7,473 nt of DNA from Bacillota bacterium (lineage in GTDB: Bacteria; Bacillota; Desulfotomaculia; Desulfotomaculales; JAJYZD01). Position numbers and translations under genes: made by a program. Location: positions 1-7,473 of the forward strand of contig JAJYZD010000188.1 in NCBI GenBank assembly GCA_021800315.1, in the 5' to 3' direction. The notes beneath the pieces are model-generated. The model was not told where the DNA came from. It was given only the letters and a program-made list of their open reading frames with translations, and made no database searches. Of the stretch, positions 1-6,152 are shown one piece after another. Position 1 is the stretch's first letter. Every line of letters starts with the position of its first letter.

Positions 1-222
1 TCCCAGCGGGATCTTCCGCCGACCATCCGGGATTTCGATCTTTCCCGGGAAAGTATCGATAAGTATCTAGCAAACCTGGAAAAGGAATTACTTGTCAATA
101 CTATAAATAGATGCGGCTGGAATTACCAGGGCAAACAAAAAGCGGCTAAGGAATTGCAGATATCATTGGCGACCATTTACAACAGGATTAAAAAATTCGG
201 TCTTTCCAAGCCGTTAGAGTAA
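1..222 (+). CDS. Sigma-54-dependent activator, C-terminal Fis-type HTH (5' truncated)
   Basis: The first reading frame is open from base 1 to a TAA at 220-222 and gives the last 73 residues of a protein whose start lies outside the window. The end reads as a Fis-type helix-turn-helix: an amphipathic helix (LEKELLVNTINRCGWN) followed by KAAKELQISLATIYNRIKKFGL, the pattern A-A-x-x-L-x-I-S-x-x-T-[IL]-Y-x-[RK]-[ILM]-[KR]-K-[FY]-G-[IL] that closes most NtrC/PAS-AAA-Fis regulators. Such proteins bind upstream enhancers and use ATP to open sigma-54 RNA polymerase promoters. The AAA+ domain itself is not visible, so the sensor type is unknown. A -24/-12 promoter lies 139 bp downstream in the same direction, so this protein is the natural candidate regulator of the AtuA genes. 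The segment is more A/T-rich than the catabolic genes that follow. A stand-alone Fis-like protein is possible but less likely. Confidence 0.85.
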   Translation, partial: SQRDLPPTIRDFDLSRESIDKYLANLEKELLVNTINRCGWNYQGKQKAAKELQISLATIYNRIKKFGLSKPLE

Positions 223-255
223 TTTCTAAGAGCTTGGAAGCGAGCCCCCGCAAAG

Positions 256-363
256 CCGGTCCCCCTTCGCTCTCCGGCCGGACCGCAGGCAGCGGCACCG
301 TGCCCGAACCAATCCTCCCCCCCCTTCCACCGGTCCCGGCCCTGTCCGCCACCCTGGTCCGGC
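256..363. repeat. Inverted GGTCC/GGACC repeats, possible activator site
   Basis: The gap between the regulator and the -24/-12 promoter carries several copies of one short word in both orientations. CGGTCC at 257-262 faces GGACCG at 280-285 across 17 nt. GCCGGACC at 277-284 is an exact inverted match to GGTCCGGC at 356-363, which runs into the promoter. A further CGGTCC occurs at 331-336. Enhancer-binding regulators usually bind dyads about 80-150 bp upstream of the start, and the 257-285 dyad falls at about -100 to -130. No T-tract follows the first dyad, so it is not a normal terminator. In C/G-rich DNA such matches can be chance, hence the low confidence. Confidence 0.3.
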
Positions 364-375
364 ATGGTTATTGCG
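360..375 (+). promoter_or_regulatory. Sigma-54 (-24/-12) promoter for the AtuA genes
   Basis: GGCATGGTTATTGC at 361-374 fits the sigma-54 consensus TGGCACG-N4-TTGCW. The invariant GG (361-362) and GC (373-374) are separated by exactly 10 bases, and CA, G and TTGC are in place; the mismatches are C for T before the GG, T for C in CACG, and G for W at the end. With GC at -13/-12, transcription would start near 386. This is downstream of the ATG at 364, so that ATG could not be used from this promoter. The upstream neighbour ends in the Fis-type domain of a sigma-54 activator, which supports the call. Confidence 0.7.
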
Positions 376-438
376 TATCCAGGGTACCAATATCTCCTCA
401 TCCACCCGGGCGGCAAAGACAAGGGGGCATCTTTGGTT

Positions 439-1773
439 GTGAAGCACGCCATAAGAATAGGTACCGGGGCGGGCTACTCCGGGGACCGGATAGAACCGGC
501 GATAGTTCTGGCTCAGAAGGGAAATTTGGATTATTTAATATTTGAATGCCTGGCCGAAAGAACCATGGCTATGGCCCAACAACAAAAACTGATGGAACCC
601 CGGCTTGGTTACGACCGGTTTTTGGGGGACAGGATGCGGGCCGTCCTGGAAATCTGTTTTCGGAAGAAAATAAAGATTATCACCAATATGGGGGCGGCCA
701 ATCCGGCGGAGGCGGCCAACCAGGTTGTGGAAACAGGAAAACAGATGGGCCTGAACGGGCTGAAAATAGGGGTGGTCCAGGGAGACGATGTTTTCGCCAT
801 CCTCGACTGGGAACGGTCACCCCTTCTGGAGATACCGCACAATGCGTCGGCAGTCAAAGATAAAGCCGTATCGGCCAACGCCTATTTGGGCTACGAAGGC
901 ATCACGGAGGCCTTGGCCGGTGGCGCGGACGTGGTGATCACGGGCAGGGTGGCGGACCCTTCGCTGTTCCTGGCACCAATGATCCAGGAGTTTGGGTGGG
1001 CCCCGGACGACTGGGACATGCTCGGCAAGGGCACCGTCGTCGGACACTTGTTGGAATGCGCCGGGCAGGTGACCGGCGGATATTTTACCGATCCCGGTTA
1101 CAAGGATGTCCCGAACCCGGCTGATTTGGGCTATCCGCTGGCCGAGGTTTTCCCTGACGGCGGAGCCTTTATCACCAAGGTTCCCGGTACGGGAGGGATG
1201 GTTTCCGTAGATACCTGCAAGGAACAACTTTTGTACGAGATAGGCGACCCAGGCAGGTATGTCACTCCTGATGTGGTCGCCGATTTCTCCCATGTCCATT
1301 TCGAGCAAGTGGGAGAAGACAAGGTACTGGTTGCCGGGGGACGTGGGCGACCCAGGACGGCGTCCCTCAAGGTCAGCATCGGCTACCTTGACGGCTTTAT
1401 GGGCGAAGGCCAGATAAGCTACGGCGGGTCCACCGCCTTGGCCAGGGCCAGCCTGGCCGACCGCGTGCTCAGGGAGAGGCTGGGAATGCGTGGTCTGGAT
1501 ACCAGCGATCTTCACTCTTCTTTCATAGGCTACAACTCGATTTCGCGGACATTCCCACCATCCCGGCCCATCGAGGTAAGATTACGGGTCATCGGACATG
1601 TCCAATCACTGGCTGATGCCCGCATGATAGGAGATGAAGTGGAAAACCTCTACACGAACGGGCCGGCGGCCGGCGGAGGCGCTACCAGGTCGGCCAGGCC
1701 GGTCCTGGCCATAGTATCGACCCTGCTCGAACGCAACAGGGTGCATCCCCAAGTCTGTTTTCGGGAGGTATAA
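439..1773 (+). CDS. atuA: AtuA-family (DUF1446) acyl-CoA catabolism protein
   Basis: The 444-residue product matches the AtuA/DUF1446 family (acyclic terpene utilisation). Recognisable blocks are IGTGAGYSGDRIEPA (residues 7-21), FECLAERT (35-42), NMGAANP, VVQGDDV, ITGRVADPS (167-175) and GHLLECAGQVTGGYF (202-216). In Pseudomonas, atuA belongs to the citronellol/geraniol degradation cluster; its reaction is not firmly established, and removal of an acetate unit from a 3-hydroxy-3-branched glutaryl-type CoA ester has been proposed. The frame is open from an ATG at 364, but that codon lies inside the sigma-54 promoter, has no SD, and precedes the conserved N-terminus by about 30 residues. GTG 439 (AAGGGGG at 421-427, 11 nt away) or TTG 433 (5 nt away) is the likely start. 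The last codons contain the SD of the next gene. Codon use is more relaxed (AUA, AGG) than in the 2658-5484 genes. The C-terminal domain found fused in many AtuA proteins is here the separate next gene. Confidence 0.88.
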   Translation: MKHAIRIGTGAGYSGDRIEPAIVLAQKGNLDYLIFECLAERTMAMAQQQKLMEPRLGYDRFLGDRMRAVLEICFRKKIKIITNMGAANPAEAANQVVETGKQMGLNGLKIGVVQGDDVFAILDWERSPLLEIPHNASAVKDKAVSANAYLGYEGITEALAGGADVVITGRVADPSLFLAPMIQEFGWAPDDWDMLGKGTVVGHLLECAGQVTGGYFTDPGYKDVPNPADLGYPLAEVFPDGGAFITKVPGTGGMVSVDTCKEQLLYEIGDPGRYVTPDVVADFSHVHFEQVGEDKVLVAGGRGRPRTASLKVSIGYLDGFMGEGQISYGGSTALARASLADRVLRERLGMRGLDTSDLHSSFIGYNSISRTFPPSRPIEVRLRVIGHVQSLADARMIGDEVENLYTNGPAAGGGATRSARPVLAIVSTLLERNRVHPQVCFREV

Positions 1774-1776
1774 TAT

Positions 1777-2088
1777 ATGCTCACCACCCTGCGGGAAATT
1801 GCTCACTCCAGAGCCGGCGACAAGGGGAATACTCTGAACCTGTCCCTCATCCCTTATAATGAAGACGATTACCCGCTGCTCGTCGATTTGATTACCGCCG
1901 GGCGGGTAAGGGATTTCTTCAGCGGCATCGTCGAAGGCGAGGTCAGCCGCTACGAGGTGCCCGGCATAAAGGCCCTCAATTTCGTGATGCCCAATGCCCT
2001 GGCCGGAGGGGTCACCCGGTCGGTTCAAATTGATCCCCACGGCAAGTGTCTCAGCGCGCTTTTGCTGGACATGGAAATAGAGAGGTGA
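1777..2088 (+). CDS. AtuA C-terminal (ferredoxin-fold-like) domain as separate protein
   Basis: This 103-residue protein matches the C-terminal domain that is fused to DUF1446 in long AtuA proteins. Landmarks are AHSRAGDKGNTLNLSLI (residues 9-25), RYEVPGIKALNFVMPNALAGG (58-78) and IDPHGKCLSALLLDMEIE (85-102). The start ATG follows the upstream stop by 3 nt and is preceded by GGGAGGT (1763-1769, inside the last codons of atuA), so the two are surely cotranslated and probably form one complex. No signal peptide or membrane segment is present. The split arrangement is known from other anaerobic bacteria, so it is probably not a recent break: the domain has its own well-placed SD and start codon. 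The biochemical role is unknown; a subunit that completes the AtuA active site or mediates oligomerisation is an inference. DUF4387, another small partner of DUF1446 proteins, was considered, but its typical N-terminal motif is absent. Confidence 0.85.
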   Translation: MLTTLREIAHSRAGDKGNTLNLSLIPYNEDDYPLLVDLITAGRVRDFFSGIVEGEVSRYEVPGIKALNFVMPNALAGGVTRSVQIDPHGKCLSALLLDMEIER

Positions 2089-2151
2089 CTGCTCAAGATT
2101 GATAGAAGCGTCCTGTACGTCAAGATGAAGAAATACGGCATCCCCTTGTAG
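2089..2151 (+). pseudogene. Remnant tail of a Fis-type HTH regulator
   Basis: The 20 codons between the TGA of the AtuA C-terminal gene and a TAG at 2149-2151 read LLKIDRSVLYVKMKKYGIPL. This follows the second half of a Fis-type helix-turn-helix (compare LQISLATIYNRIKKFGL of the regulator ending at 222): L-x-I-[DS]-x-x-[TV]-[LI]-Y-x-K-[MI]-K-K-[YF]-G-[IL]. The stretch has no start codon of its own and no room for the rest of a regulator, because the upstream DNA is occupied by the AtuA C-terminal gene. It is best read as what is left after deletion of a second sigma-54 activator gene, now abutting that gene in the same frame. The segment is short, so chance resemblance cannot be excluded. Confidence 0.55.
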
Positions 2152-2220
2152 ACCGGCAATTATCTCCAAACTCTGGATAGGGGTCCTGGCGCGGATTTTG
2201 CGTCCTCCCGGGTAAGCCGG

Positions 2221-2556
2221 CTAAAACACCAGGTGCAGGATCCAGCTCACGATGCTCGTGACCAGGGCGCCCCAAAACGCCGCCGCAAAACCGTTGACCT
2301 GGAAGCCGGCCACCAGCCGGGAGACCAGCAGGAAGATCAGGGCGTTGATGACGAAGATGAACAGCCCCAGGGACACTATGGTCACCGGCAGGGTCAGGAA
2401 AACCAGGACCGGCTTGACGAAGGTATTGGCCAGGGCCAGCACCGCCGCGGCCAGCAGAGCCGGCCACACTCCTTCGAGCACGATGCCGGGCACCAGCAGG
2501 CTCGCCGCGTAGAGGGACAAACCGTTGATCAGAAGGGAAATAATGATGCGACGCAA
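2221..2556 (-). CDS. YvlD/phage holin family 4 small membrane protein
   Basis: This 111-residue, very hydrophobic protein has about four membrane segments (roughly residues 4-22, 32-50, 54-80 and 90-110). It carries the hallmark stretch of the phage_holin_4_2/YvlD family around residues 44-76, with N44, K48-P49, LTLP (54-57), LGLF (63-66) and N71. Despite the name, members are mostly chromosomal and their function is not settled; envelope stress has been suggested for Bacillus YvlD. The frame can be extended to a TTG at 2574, but TTG 2556 is preferred: AAAGGGTGA (minus strand, 2570-2562) sits 5 nt before it and the protein then begins MRRIIISLLINGLSL, typical of the family. It converges on the AtuA genes and diverges from the lyase gene, with its own promoter, so it is not part of either catabolic unit. 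No clear terminator was seen after it. Confidence 0.85.
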   Translation of the reverse strand: MRRIIISLLINGLSLYAASLLVPGIVLEGVWPALLAAAVLALANTFVKPVLVFLTLPVTIVSLGLFIFVINALIFLLVSRLVAGFQVNGFAAAFWGALVTSIVSWILHLVF

Positions 2557-2583
2557 TGTCGTCACCCTTTCCAAAAAGGGGAA

Positions 2584-2597
2584 GGAATCCCCGTTGC
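2584..2597 (+). promoter_or_regulatory. Weak sigma-54-like element ahead of the lyase gene
   Basis: GG at 2584-2585 and TTGC ending at 2597 keep the exact 10-base GG-GC spacing of a -24/-12 promoter. The rest of the -24 half (AATC instead of CACG) fits poorly. Transcription would start near 2609, about 49 nt before the lyase start. No convincing sigma-70 promoter was found on this strand between 2575 and 2657, and a sigma-54 promoter would allow co-regulation with the AtuA genes. It could also be coincidence. Confidence 0.25.
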
Positions 2598-2607
2598 CGT
2601 AAAGAAT

Positions 2608-2636
2608 ATTGTACCAACCGAGATGGAAAACCGCAA
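2608..2636 (-). promoter_or_regulatory. Sigma-70-type promoter for the YvlD-like gene
   Basis: Read on the minus strand, TTGCGG (2636-2631) and TACAAT (2613-2608) are separated by 17 bp. A TGG just before the -10 makes an extended TGnTACAAT element. Transcription would start near 2601, giving a leader of about 45 nt before TTG 2556. The same TGGTACAAT word is used in the promoter ahead of the hepT gene (5584-5592). Confidence 0.6.
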
Positions 2637-2657
2637 GCAGGCAAGGGGGACTTCCGG

Positions 2658-3500
2658 GTGCACCTCAACCGCTGTCTGTTATTCGCCCCGGCCCATGATG
2701 AAAGAAAACTCGGTCGCGCCCTTACCCTGGACGTCGACGGACTGATCCTCGACCTGGAGGACGCCGTCGAAGCTGAAAATAAAGCCACGGCCCGGGAATC
2801 GGCGCGCTCTTTCCTGGGCACCCATACCGGCCGCTTTTTCGTACGGCTGAACGCGGCCGCCAGCCCTTATTTCCTGCAGGATATCCTCCTTTTGGCCGGA
2901 GCGCCCCTGGCCGGCCTGGTGCTGGCCAAAACCGAATCGGCCGCCGAACTTTCCCGGGTGGACTGGTTGCTCGGCCTGTTGGAGAGAGAGAAAGGTGTCG
3001 ACCCGGGTACCACCGAAATAATGCCCTTCATCGAGAGCGCCCGGGCCCTGGAAAACGCGCCCGCAATCGCCGCGGCTTCCCCCCGGGTCCGGCGCCTTTT
3101 GTTCGGGGGCAACGATTACGCCGCCGACATCGGCGTCGCTTACGGCGGGCCGGCCTTTTTCCACGCCCGATCCCGGCTGGTGGCCGTCTCGCGCGCGCAC
3201 GGCCTGGAGCCGCCCGTGGACACCGTCAACCCTGACTTCCAGGATCTGCCCGCCTTGGCGGCCGAAGCGCGCACGGCCCGGCGCCTGGGCTTCCAGGGCA
3301 AGATGGCCGTCCACCCGGCCCAGGTGGACGTCATCCGCCAAATCTTCACCCCGACGGCCGCCGAGGTTCGGGATGCCGAAAGGATAGTGGCCGCTTTCGA
3401 GGCGGCCGGGGCGCTCACCCGTCTGGACGGACGGATGGTGGAACTGCCGCAGGTCAAGAGGGCCAGGCGGATCCTGGCCGCGGCCCCGGGCCATGATTGA
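2658..3500 (+). CDS. CitE/HpcH-family CoA-ester lyase
   Basis: This 280-residue TIM-barrel protein belongs to the CitE (HpcH/HpaI aldolase) family, which cleaves or forms C-C bonds in 3-hydroxyacyl-CoA esters (citryl-, citramalyl-, malyl-CoA and relatives) with Mg2+. Visible landmarks are RCLLFAPA (residues 5-12), LILDLEDAV (29-37), R63 in FVRLN (substrate arginine), K91, E126 in FIESARAL and D153 in FGGNDYA (the two expected metal ligands, 27 residues apart), and GKMAVHPAQV (214-223). The frame is open back to 2556, but GTG 2658 is chosen: AAGGGGGA at 2643-2650 is 7 nt upstream and the conserved beta-strand begins four residues later. The ATP-dependent citrate lyase partners CitD/CitF are absent, so this is a stand-alone CoA-ester lyase, not citrate lyase. 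The acetoacetate-CoA ligase gene follows after 28 nt, which points to acetyl-CoA or acetoacetate chemistry. The real substrate is unknown. Confidence 0.87.
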   Translation: MHLNRCLLFAPAHDERKLGRALTLDVDGLILDLEDAVEAENKATARESARSFLGTHTGRFFVRLNAAASPYFLQDILLLAGAPLAGLVLAKTESAAELSRVDWLLGLLEREKGVDPGTTEIMPFIESARALENAPAIAAASPRVRRLLFGGNDYAADIGVAYGGPAFFHARSRLVAVSRAHGLEPPVDTVNPDFQDLPALAAEARTARRLGFQGKMAVHPAQVDVIRQIFTPTAAEVRDAERIVAAFEAAGALTRLDGRMVELPQVKRARRILAAAPGHD

Positions 3501-3528
3501 CCAGGTAAACCGAAAGGAGATAAGGATC

Positions 3529-5484
3529 ATGCGCAAACCTCTCTGGGAACCATCGGACGAAATCAAGGAAAAGGCCAACCTGACCCGCTTCATGGCCCTG
3601 GTCAACCAAAAACACGCTTTGTCCCTCTCCTCCTACCCGGAACTCTACGACTGGTCGGTGCGGGACATCCCCGCCTTTTGGGCCGCCGTATGGGAGTTCG
3701 CCGGGCTGGAAGCCACCCGGGGCTACGACCGGGTGCTCGAACAACCGGCCCTGTTCCCGGGGGCCGATTGGTTTCCGGGAGCCCGCCTCAATTTCGCGCA
3801 AAACCTCCTGCGCTGGCGTGACGATCAGCCGGCCATAATCTTTCAGGGGGAAAGTCAGAAAACGGCCCGCCTGACCTACCGCGAACTGCACAACCGGGTG
3901 GCGGGACTGGCAAACGCCTTGCGGGAGGCGGGGGTATCGGCCGGCGACCGCGTCTGCGCCTACCTGCCCAACCTGCCGGAAACCTGCATCGCCATGCTGG
4001 CCGCGGCCAGCATCGGGGCCCTGTGGGCTTCCTGCGCCACGGACATCGGTCCCCGGGCCGCCACCGACCGTCTGGGCCAGGTCGAACCCAAGGTCCTCTT
4101 CGCCTGCGACGGCTACTTTTACAAGGGGAAGGCCTTCGACTCCCTTTCCGCCGCGCGTGAAGTCGCCCGCAACATCCCTTCCCTGGAAAAGGTGGTTGTC
4201 GTCCCCTATACCGGTGAGAATCCCGACCTCGGCGGACTGCCCGGCGCCGTCCTCTTCGACGATTTCACCTCCGGCCGGGGGGAAATGGAATTCGCACCGC
4301 TTTCTTTCTCCCATCCCCTCTACGTCATGTTCTCCTCCGGCACCACGGGCAAGCCCAAGTGCATGGTGCAGGGGGCGGGCGGCGTCCTGGTCAACCACTT
4401 GAAGGAGCTTCTCCTGCACACCGACCTCAAGCGCTCCGACACCATCATGTACATCACCACCTGCAGCTGGATGATGTGGAACTGGTTGATGAGTTCCCTG
4501 GCGGTGGGTGCCGCCATGGTGCTCTACGACGGCAACCCCGCCTACCCCGGCCCGCGGGCCCTGTGGCACCTGATCGAAAGGGAGAAGGTCTCCGTATTCG
4601 GCACCAGCGCCAGCTACATCAACTTCCTGCGGGCGGAGGGCCTCCGGCCGGGAACGGAGCACGACCTGGCCGCCTTGCGCGAGATCCTCCAGACCGGATC
4701 CGCCCTGTCCGCGGAGGGGTTCGAATATGTGTACCGGGAAATCAAGGAAGATCTGCACTTCAACTCCATTTCCGGCGGCACGGACATCAACGGCTGTTTC
4801 GCGGGCGGCAACATCATCAGCCCGGTCTACGCCGGCGAACTGCAGGGGCCCTGCCTCGGCATGAAGATCAAGGCGTACGATACCAAAGGCCAACCGGTCC
4901 TGGACCAGCAGGGGGAACTGGTCTGCGAAGCCCCCGCCCCCTCCATGCCCCTGTACTTCTGGGGAGACCGGGACAACCAAAAGTACCTTGACGCCTATTT
5001 CCGCGATTACCCCGGAGTCTGGCGGCACGGCGACTATGTCCTGGTCCACGGCGATACCGGCGGCATCACCTTCTTCGGCCGTTCCGACGCCGTCTTAAAG
5101 CCCTCCGGGGTCCGCATCGGCACAGCCGAAATCTACGACCAGGTGGACCGCCTGCCGGAGGTGGCCGACAGCCTGGCCATCGGCCAGAGTTGGCAGGGCG
5201 ACCAGCGGGTCATCCTGTTCGTCCGGTTGAAGGAAGGCTTTTCCCTGACCGATGACCTCCAGGCCGGGATCAGGAAGACCCTGCGGGAAAACGCCTCGCC
5301 CCGCCACGTGCCGGCCGTCATCCTGGCCGTGCCGGATATCCCGTACACCTTCAACGGCAAGAAGGTAGAGAGCGCCGTGACCAATATCGTCAACGGCCGG
5401 CCGGTTTCCAACCGCGACGCCCTGGGCAACCCGGCCTCGCTGGATTTCTACGAGGGATTGTTGCCGCAACTGCAGGAACGGTAA
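3529..5484 (+). CDS. Acetoacetate-CoA ligase (acetoacetyl-CoA synthetase)
   Basis: The 651-residue product is a full-length acyl-adenylate-forming ligase of the acetoacetyl-CoA synthetase type (ATP + acetoacetate + CoA to acetoacetyl-CoA + AMP + PPi), cytosolic. The N-terminal block typical of this subgroup (WEPSDEIKEKANLTRFM, residues 6-22; YDWSVRDIPAFW further on; PGARLNFAQNLL) is present. The P-loop SSGTTGKPK is at 269-277, SGGTDIN at 415-421, the ATP-ribose aspartate in WRHGDY at 498-503, GRSDAVLKPSGVRIGTAEIY at 517-536, and the C-terminal catalytic lysine K611 in YTFNGKK (606-612). ATG 3529 is chosen over ATG 3493 because AAAGGAGAT (3513-3521) stands 7 nt before it. The upstream ATG overlaps the lyase gene and lacks an SD. 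It shares a unit with the CitE-type lyase and is closed by the terminator at 5516. In this setting it would salvage acetoacetate released by C-C cleavage so that a thiolase can split it. A different short 3-oxo acid as substrate cannot be excluded. Confidence 0.93.
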   Translation: MRKPLWEPSDEIKEKANLTRFMALVNQKHALSLSSYPELYDWSVRDIPAFWAAVWEFAGLEATRGYDRVLEQPALFPGADWFPGARLNFAQNLLRWRDDQPAIIFQGESQKTARLTYRELHNRVAGLANALREAGVSAGDRVCAYLPNLPETCIAMLAAASIGALWASCATDIGPRAATDRLGQVEPKVLFACDGYFYKGKAFDSLSAAREVARNIPSLEKVVVVPYTGENPDLGGLPGAVLFDDFTSGRGEMEFAPLSFSHPLYVMFSSGTTGKPKCMVQGAGGVLVNHLKELLLHTDLKRSDTIMYITTCSWMMWNWLMSSLAVGAAMVLYDGNPAYPGPRALWHLIEREKVSVFGTSASYINFLRAEGLRPGTEHDLAALREILQTGSALSAEGFEYVYREIKEDLHFNSISGGTDINGCFAGGNIISPVYAGELQGPCLGMKIKAYDTKGQPVLDQQGELVCEAPAPSMPLYFWGDRDNQKYLDAYFRDYPGVWRHGDYVLVHGDTGGITFFGRSDAVLKPSGVRIGTAEIYDQVDRLPEVADSLAIGQSWQGDQRVILFVRLKEGFSLTDDLQAGIRKTLRENASPRHVPAVILAVPDIPYTFNGKKVESAVTNIVNGRPVSNRDALGNPASLDFYEGLLPQLQER

Positions 5485-5515
5485 CGCGGAAAATCCGGTC
5501 CGCTCATCGACCGAC

Positions 5516-5546
5516 CCGGCTGCCGTAACAACCGGCAGCCGGTTTT
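5516..5546 (+). terminator. Rho-independent terminator of the lyase-ligase unit
   Basis: CCGGCTGCCG (5516-5525) and CGGCAGCCGG (5533-5542) form a perfect 10-bp stem with a 7-nt loop, followed directly by TTTT. It stands 32 nt after the ligase stop and just before the promoter of the toxin-antitoxin unit, so it separates the two transcripts. Confidence 0.88.
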
Positions 5547-5563
5547 GCGCCGCGACAGTCGGC

Positions 5564-5592
5564 TTGTTTTCACTAACATTATATGGTACAAT
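5564..5592 (+). promoter_or_regulatory. Extended -10 sigma-70 promoter for hepT-mntA
   Basis: TTGTTT (5564-5569) and TACAAT (5587-5592) are separated by 17 bp, and TG at 5584-5585 gives an extended -10 (TGnTACAAT). Transcription would start near 5599, leaving a leader of about 110 nt before ATG 5709. It lies directly after the terminator and faces the toxin-antitoxin genes. Confidence 0.7.
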
Positions 5593-5652
5593 CCGGTTGC
5601 CGGGCCGTTTTCGTGCATCTGCCAGGTAACCGGGTTTGTAACCGCGATTCCG

Positions 5653-5690
5653 AAAGGAGGTGGACCGGCGGGCTCCCCCGCCCGGGAGTG
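5653..5690 (+). promoter_or_regulatory. Strong SD plus small hairpin in the hepT leader
   Basis: AAAGGAGGTGG at 5653-5663 is the best ribosome-binding sequence near hepT, yet no start codon lies at normal distance. GGCGGG (5667-5672) and CCCGCC (5677-5682) form a perfect 6-bp GC stem with a 4-nt loop. If folded, it would bring the SD to about 10 nt from the in-frame GTG at 5688. Initiation there would add seven residues to HepT. The main start may still be ATG 5709, which has only a modest GAGG (5700-5703). Whether the fold matters is inference. Confidence 0.4.
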
Positions 5691-5708
5691 AGTTCGCCAG
5701 AGGCGGAA

Positions 5709-6152
5709 ATGACAGGCACTGTCAACCCGGACCGGATAAACCAAAAGATGGCCGACGTCAAGGAAGCTCTCACAACCCTCGAAGAATACGCGAAACTCCC
5801 CGACGCTGATTTTCTCCATAACCGGGAACGAATCCGCTCGGCCCGCTATAGCTTTATAATTCTGGCCGAGGCCGCCACCAATATTGCCGGCCATATCTGC
5901 GCCCGCATCTTCGATAAGGCGCCGGTCACTTACGGCGACAGCTTTTCCATTCTGGCCGAAAACAACGTCCTGGACCAATCTCTGGCCGCCCGGCTGGGTA
6001 AAATGGTCGGTTTGCGCAACCTTCTTGTGCATCGGTACGAGACCATCGATGATAGGAAAATGCTCGAAATAATGCGCAATGATCTCGGCAATTTCCGGAC
6101 TTACCTGCATAATATCGCCCGTTATTTATCCAGAGAAGGATCTGAAATCTGA
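5709..6152 (+). CDS. hepT: HepT-like HEPN ribonuclease toxin
   Basis: This 147-residue, mostly alpha-helical protein has the HEPN signature RNLLVHRY (R103-X4-H108-X-Y110), the RX4HXY motif of HepT toxins. R and H form the RNase active site at the dimer interface, and the tyrosine is the residue AMPylated by MntA in the characterised Shewanella pair. An N-terminal helix (MADVKEALTTLEEYAKL) and a second helix around residues 42-66 precede the motif, as usual for the DUF86/HepT group of about 130-150 residues. The downstream gene is a MNT nucleotidyltransferase whose ATG overlaps this stop (TGATG at 6150-6154), the normal toxin-first order. ATG 5709 is chosen because the family begins here. The frame continues upstream without homology, and GTG 5688 is an alternative linked to the leader hairpin. 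The likely role is abortive defence or plasmid/island stabilisation; the RNA target is unknown. Confidence 0.87.
   Translation: MTGTVNPDRINQKMADVKEALTTLEEYAKLPDADFLHNRERIRSARYSFIILAEAATNIAGHICARIFDKAPVTYGDSFSILAENNVLDQSLAARLGKMVGLRNLLVHRYETIDDRKMLEIMRNDLGNFRTYLHNIARYLSREGSEI

Noticed and set aside
256..285. Terminator for the activator gene
   Set aside because: The CGGTCC/GGACCG dyad has a 17-nt loop and no T-tract after it.
364..438. N-terminal extension of AtuA from ATG 364
   Set aside because: The codon lies inside the -24/-12 promoter, has no SD, and the extension shows no family similarity.
817..1515. Long minus-strand frame (232 residues) opposite atuA
   Set aside because: It is a shadow of a GC-rich coding strand, with no recognisable motif; the plus strand carries clear DUF1446 blocks.
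3493..3528. Upstream ATG 3493 for the ligase
   Set aside because: It overlaps the lyase stop and lacks an SD, whereas ATG 3529 has AAAGGAGAT at good distance.
3454..5049. Minus-strand frame of 531 residues opposite the ligase
   Set aside because: Low-complexity, Gly/Val-rich product typical of the antisense of a high-GC gene; the ligase motifs on the plus strand are decisive.
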